From DAISIL01 sp036822015 (GTDB lineage Bacteria > Bacteroidota > Bacteroidia > Cytophagales > Bernardetiaceae): a stretch of 34,117 nucleotides of DNA. The DNA is taken from the NCBI GenBank assembly GCA_036822015.1, contig DAISIL010000033.1, positions 1-34,117 on the forward strand. The letters are read 5' to 3'. The notes under the pieces were generated by a model. That model was not told where the DNA came from, did not search any database, and was given only the letters and a program-made list of their open reading frames with translations. Positions within the stretch are counted from its first letter, which is position 1. Each line of letters begins with the position of its first letter. Below are positions 30,542-34,117 of the stretch, in pieces. The translations under genes and the position numbers were made by a program.

Positions 30542-31780
30542 TCATGCCTTAACGGGCAAAATCTCCGTACGCACTTCTCCAAAACCAATACGCAAAGTAT
30601 CGTTTTGGGCCACACCCCGCATAATAACCGTATCGTAGTCCCGAAGGAACTTGAGACTGCTTCCGTCGGGCATCGGGATAGGCTTTGTGCCGCGCCAGGT
30701 TAGTTCGAGTAACGACCCAAAGGAATCGGGGGTAGCTCCGCTAATCGTTCCCGAGGCGTAAAGATCGCCTACGTTGATATTGCAGCCGTTGCTGCTCTGA
30801 TGCACCAGTTGTTGCACCATGTTCCAGTAGAGATATTTGTAGTTGGAGCGACAAACGACAACTTCTTCGGCATCTTTGGGCTGTACGGCTACCTCCAGGG
30901 TAATATCAAAGGTGTGTTCGCCCTGGCATTGGAGGTAAGGCAACAGCGGACGCTCGGGCGTGGGGCTAGTCGTCCGAAAGGGTTCTAATGCTTCGAGGGG
31001 AATGACCCAGGGCGAAAGCGACGAAGCAAAACTCTTGCCCAGGAAAGGCCCCAAGGGTACGTACTCCCACTTTTGGATGTCTCGGGCTGACCAGTCATTG
31101 AAGAGCATCAAACCAAAGATATGCTCCTCGGCCGTCTCTGTCGTTATGCGATCACCCAAAGCCGTACCTTGACACGTTACAAAAGCCATCTCCAACTCAA
31201 AATCTAGCAAGCGCGAGGGCCCAAAGATGGGTGTATCTGCTCCTTCGGGCATCGTTTGCCCGAGGGGGCGATGAACAGGAACGCCCGAGACGACAATCGA
31301 AGAGGCGCGACCGTGATAGCCCACCGGCAGGTGTAACCAGTTGGGTAAGAGGGCATCCCCGTCAGGGCGAAACATCTTTCCGACGTTGGTAGCGTGTTCT
31401 TTGCTCGAATAAAAATCGGTGTAATCCCCGATATGGATCGGGAGGTGAAGTTGGACTTCACCCAAAGCAAAAAGAAGGGTATCTGCCTGAGTAGCCAACG
31501 GACTACCGGACTGCAAGAGGTCTTGGAGGCGTTGGCGGAGCGGACGGGTACGGGCTTTGCCCAAAGCCATGAGGTCGTTTAGGACAGGCGACGAAAAAAC
31601 AGACCTGGGTATGTCTAGTCCATCGAAGAAGCCCCCTTCGGCTACCCGGGCTAGGTCAAGGATATGATCGCCTACTCGGGTACAGAGGCGGGGCGCGTGA
31701 TGAGGGCTACTAAAAATGCCGTAGGGCAGGTTTTGGACGGGGAACTGGGTGTTTTTGGGTAAGGGAATCCAGCAGCTCAT
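30542..31780 (-). CDS. fahA: Fumarylacetoacetase
   Basis: The last enzyme of tyrosine degradation: it hydrolyses 4-fumarylacetoacetate to fumarate and acetoacetate. The 412-residue product is full length from ATG 31780 (MSCWIPLPKNTQFPVQNLPYG). A frame opening at 31834 would add 18 residues that run across the promoter. The metal and catalytic residues are visible: GDYTDFYSSKEHATNVG (Asp and catalytic His), DFELEMAF (Glu pair) and LFNDWSARDIQKWEY (Asp). NYKYLYWNMVQQLVHQSSNGC and LYASGTISG mark the C-terminal half. No hppD or hmgA lies beside it; it is between PorW/SprE and the MORN gene and may have its own promoter. Confidence 0.96.
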   Translation of the reverse strand: MSCWIPLPKNTQFPVQNLPYGIFSSPHHAPRLCTRVGDHILDLARVAEGGFFDGLDIPRSVFSSPVLNDLMALGKARTRPLRQRLQDLLQSGSPLATQADTLLFALGEVQLHLPIHIGDYTDFYSSKEHATNVGKMFRPDGDALLPNWLHLPVGYHGRASSIVVSGVPVHRPLGQTMPEGADTPIFGPSRLLDFELEMAFVTCQGTALGDRITTETAEEHIFGLMLFNDWSARDIQKWEYVPLGPFLGKSFASSLSPWVIPLEALEPFRTTSPTPERPLLPYLQCQGEHTFDITLEVAVQPKDAEEVVVCRSNYKYLYWNMVQQLVHQSSNGCNINVGDLYASGTISGATPDSFGSLLELTWRGTKPIPMPDGSSLKFLRDYDTVIMRGVAQNDTLRIGFGEVRTEILPVKA

Positions 31781-31811
31781 AGGGTTTGTCGGGTGTGTGC
31801 TTGATGAGCAA

Positions 31812-31819
31812 CAAAGATA
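31812..31819 (-). promoter_or_regulatory. Candidate -7 element of the fahA promoter
   Basis: TATCTTTG on the minus strand, an exact TAnnTTTG match, placed to start transcription about 26 nt before the ATG at 31780. No TTTG is found at the proper upstream distance. Confidence 0.42.
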
Positions 31820-31834
31820 ACTTTTTTTGGGCAT

Positions 31835-33970
31835 TTAGTCGGCACTTTGTCGCCGAAGGGCGGCCTCCAGGAGGCTGTTGGCGAAGGGGAGGAGTTCACT
31901 TTTGGGGTGTGAGCGGATAAAGTCGCGGAGTTCCGTCGCGTACTCTCCCCATTGGGTGGTGTTTTTGGCTTTGGCCATCAAGCCGAGGAGTTGGATTTTG
32001 TCCAGGTAACGGGTGGTGGGGTTGCTTTGCATCAAGGTTTGGGTTGCCTGCTGGACGTTGGCGTAATCTCCCTGCTCGTACTGGCGGAAGAGTTGTTGGT
32101 AGGTTTTGAGTACACCGGCTTCGTTGGTGGGTGCGCTGGTCGTGGGGCTACTATCGGTGGCTGTTTTTCCGTCGAGGAGTTGAGCAAAGATAGACTTGGG
32201 AAAATCTTTTTTGAGCTGCTCGCGGTAGGTATCGGTCTGACACATATCCTGCTCCTGGCAGAGCGAGACCATCAGATAGAGGGCCTCGGCCAGGAAGGGA
32301 TTCTGGGGATACTCCCGCAAGAGTGTTTCTAACGCTCGGATGGCATCCAGGGGCTGGGCTAGGTCTCTGAAATAAATTTTCCCTAACTGAAAAAGTGCCT
32401 CCTGCCGCATCGTATCCATGCGGGCTAAAGCGGAATCGCTGCGCGGCACTTCGGCTAGGCGTTCTTCGAGGGAGCGAACGGAGGTATAGCGGTCGATCTG
32501 CTCCTCGGCTTCGGCAACGGTTTCGGCTTTTTCTTCCTCCGTCAGATCGACGGGTTTGTTGCGCCGTCGCCAGTTGTCCTCTAGCGGGCGATCCCCCCAT
32601 AGCTCCTTAAACTTCTGTTGCCCCTGCAACATCGCCGCCGGATTATAGAAATACCAACCGCCCTTGTCTGCGCCAGCAACGATACTTGCACCGCGTTTTT
32701 TTTGGCGTTGCTGCTCCTCAAAGATACGGTCGATCTCGGCTTTTTCGTCCTTGATTTTGTTTTCAAAGTAGGCAATCAGCTCGGGTTCGTCCAACTTGGA
32801 GAGGTTGAGGAGGAGCCTGGTTTGTTGGGCTGTGTTGTAGTAACCAATGAACACATCGAGTACATCGGCGCGTCGCTTCAAACCAGCAAAGTTTGGCATC
32901 TCTTCGGTATAAACTTGCATTGCGCTATCGTAGTACAGGGCCGCTTGTTCAAAAACCCGAAACTGATCGAAGTACAAAGCACCGATTTTTTCGTAGGCGT
33001 AAGCCCGAAGCGGCTTGTTTTTGGTGTTGTTGGCCAGGGACTGCTTGAAGTAGTCGATGGCCTCCTGGTACTTCTCTCGGCGTATCTCGAAGTTGGCGCG
33101 TTCAAAATAGATTTTATCCAGGAAACCTTCGTTTTTTTGGTCGCGGAGCAGGTTATCAAAATATCGCCGCATGGCCAGCACATCCTTGGGATCATTGGAG
33201 GCAAAAACCTGTGCCGCCCTTAGCTGGGCATTGAACTCGAGATCGTAGATGGGATTGCTCTTCAAGACCAGGTTGTAGTTTTGGTAAGCCTCCTCAAACT
33301 TTTCGTTTTGCTGGTAAATCTGCCCAAGGATGTAGTACAGCCTGGATCGCTTGCTTTTTTTGGAGATGAGTGGCAGGGCTAGCTCAAGGTACTCGGCACA
33401 ACGCCCCATCTGCCCAATGCGTTGGTAGTACAGGGCTGCATGAAGATTGAAATCCAGGATGTTATCTTCGGAGAAGCGTTGGTTGCTACGTCGGATATTT
33501 TCCAGGATTTTTTCTACTTGGGTGTAGTCTTTGGTCTCGGTGAAGGCACGCATCAAGAAGATAAGCGAGGCTTGCTTGATGGACTGCTCCTTAAACTTGC
33601 CGTTGATGTATTTGAAGGTGTTGATGGCATTGGGGAAATCGCCTTCGTAAAGACGCGCCTTGCCGATGAGCAGGTAGCTATCATCGACCCAACTGCTGGA
33701 TTTGTGCAGCTCAATGGGTAAGCTGGCCTTCTCGATCACGTAAGCTAGGTTGGCTTTTTGGGTAGCTGAGTAGTTGCTGTCCAGGACGGGAAAGATCGGC
33801 AGGATACCTTCGTAGTCCTGATCTTCGATCTCCCCAAAGAGTTGCTGCTCTACGATGTCTAGCCGCTCTTTGGCCAAAAAGTACGCATTGTAATAAGCCG
33901 TCGTGTCGTGATAGACCTTACAGGCACTCATCAAAAAACAACAACCCAATACCAAAAAAGCATTTTTCAT
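31835..33970 (-). CDS. porW: Type IX secretion system lipoprotein PorW/SprE
   Basis: A TPR lipoprotein needed for the T9SS and for gliding in species that glide. The 711-residue product has a lipobox (LMSAC, lipidated Cys about residue 17) followed by KVYHDTTAYYNAYFLAKERL, the typical PorW/SprE opening (...YHN.TA.YN.YF..). TPR helices fill residues 90-400 (WVDDSYLLIGKARLYEGDF, RLYYILGQIYQQNEKFEEAY). A charged linker follows (EEQQRQKKRGASI). The family block GWYFYNPAAMLQGQQ...WGDRPLEDNWRR is at about 440-475. It is shorter than the roughly 870 residues of the Flavobacterium protein. A gene for a protein with a T9SS sorting domain ends 19 nt upstream, which fits. Confidence 0.85.
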   Translation of the reverse strand: MKNAFLVLGCCFLMSACKVYHDTTAYYNAYFLAKERLDIVEQQLFGEIEDQDYEGILPIFPVLDSNYSATQKANLAYVIEKASLPIELHKSSSWVDDSYLLIGKARLYEGDFPNAINTFKYINGKFKEQSIKQASLIFLMRAFTETKDYTQVEKILENIRRSNQRFSEDNILDFNLHAALYYQRIGQMGRCAEYLELALPLISKKSKRSRLYYILGQIYQQNEKFEEAYQNYNLVLKSNPIYDLEFNAQLRAAQVFASNDPKDVLAMRRYFDNLLRDQKNEGFLDKIYFERANFEIRREKYQEAIDYFKQSLANNTKNKPLRAYAYEKIGALYFDQFRVFEQAALYYDSAMQVYTEEMPNFAGLKRRADVLDVFIGYYNTAQQTRLLLNLSKLDEPELIAYFENKIKDEKAEIDRIFEEQQRQKKRGASIVAGADKGGWYFYNPAAMLQGQQKFKELWGDRPLEDNWRRRNKPVDLTEEEKAETVAEAEEQIDRYTSVRSLEERLAEVPRSDSALARMDTMRQEALFQLGKIYFRDLAQPLDAIRALETLLREYPQNPFLAEALYLMVSLCQEQDMCQTDTYREQLKKDFPKSIFAQLLDGKTATDSSPTTSAPTNEAGVLKTYQQLFRQYEQGDYANVQQATQTLMQSNPTTRYLDKIQLLGLMAKAKNTTQWGEYATELRDFIRSHPKSELLPFANSLLEAALRRQSAD

Positions 33971-33989
33971 GGTTACCTTGTCTTTTTTG

Positions 33990-34117
33990 TTAGTCTGATG
34001 ACCGAATCAAATACACCAGTCCATTGATCTCTTCTTTGATCGGCTTGCCCGTTTTGGCATCGCGTCCCGTCCATACGATCGTGTACAGATACGTCCCTGC
34101 CGGTAAGGCTTTCTCGT
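33990..34117 (-). CDS. C-terminal end of a protein with T9SS type B sorting domain (partial)
   Basis: Only the last 41 codons are in the window, ending at TAA 33990-33992. The sequence ALPAGTYLYTIVWTGRD, then the turn AKTGKPIKEEI and the closing strand NGLVYLIRSSD follow the usual ending of the gliding-motility-associated C-terminal (CHU_C, type B sorting) domain. That ending is a LP-x-G-T/V-Y-x-Y strand, a short turn, then K/N-G-x-x-x-L-I-R. Such a tail sends the protein through the T9SS. Its stop is 19 nt before the PorW/SprE start on the same strand. The remainder, probably a large repetitive surface protein, lies outside the window. Confidence 0.66.
   Translation of the reverse strand, partial: EKALPAGTYLYTIVWTGRDAKTGKPIKEEINGLVYLIRSSD

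Noticed and set aside
32618..33223. Plus-strand open frame of 201 codons opposite the PorW/SprE gene
   Set aside because: No domain or promoter; the opposite frame carries the TPR and the WYFYN...DNWRR block.
1..34117. CRISPR array, prophage or complete insertion sequence
   Set aside because: No spaced direct repeats, phage structural genes or transposase with terminal inverted repeats were seen; the Rpn-like fragment is the only mobile-type gene.

Overview
The window is a gene-dense stretch of about 50% GC (by eye) from a member of the Bacteroidota, probably an environmental Saprospiria/Cytophagia-type bacterium rather than a gut Bacteroides. The evidence is: TonB-dependent receptors with an N-terminal carboxypeptidase-regulatory-like domain; two GLPGLI-family proteins; a PorW/SprE-type lipoprotein and a C-terminal type B sorting signal of the type IX secretion system (T9SS); a DUF1573 protein; and several promoters of the Bacteroidota type (TTTG, then 18-21 nt, then TAnnTTTG). 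The genus cannot be told from this sequence.

Layout. 1-1677 (minus): 5' part of a TonB-dependent receptor cut by the window edge. 1798-3000 (plus): ppa and pdxH. 2963-3766 (minus): hisF, overlapping pdxH tail to tail. 3927-4154: a PD-(D/E)XK Rpn/transposase-type gene interrupted by a 100-N assembly gap. 4252-5502: cysN without cysD. 5511-7121 (minus): a large secreted protein of unknown function. 7191-8411: sufS. 8511-10325: a lytic transglycosylase with two LysM domains. 10479-11768: a dicarboxylate/amino-acid:cation symporter. 11805-12224 (minus): a DUF1573 protein. 12371-12880: a lipoprotein. 12901-15783: an AddB-like PD-(D/E)XK nuclease. 15860-17170: a MacA/HlyD-type efflux adaptor.

17174-20874 (minus) is a compact heme operon, hmuT-hmuU-hmuV-hmuS in transcription order, behind a near-consensus promoter. 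Next to it, 20981-25369 (minus) is the most unusual block: a 75-residue secreted protein, two GLPGLI proteins and a large TonB-dependent-receptor-like outer membrane protein, apparently one operon. Its candidate promoter has a perfect 18-bp palindrome almost filling the spacer, and a 10-bp G tract (C on the plus strand) lies just upstream. A hairpin separates the small gene from the rest. The small protein repeats the strand-SDG-strand pattern that follows the GLPGLI motif in its two neighbours.

25567-28272 (minus): an SPFH/prohibitin-type lipoprotein followed by a short recQ. 28395-28562 (minus): tRNA-Leu(GAG) and tRNA-Lys(TTT) with their own promoter and a strong terminator. 28675-29394 (plus): a BatE-like TPR/SH3 membrane protein. 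On the minus strand follow a single-domain response regulator, a MORN-repeat protein, fumarylacetoacetase (tyrosine catabolism), PorW/SprE, and the last 41 residues of a protein with a T9SS type B sorting domain. Most genes are housekeeping or cell-envelope functions. No phage, complete insertion sequence or CRISPR array is visible.
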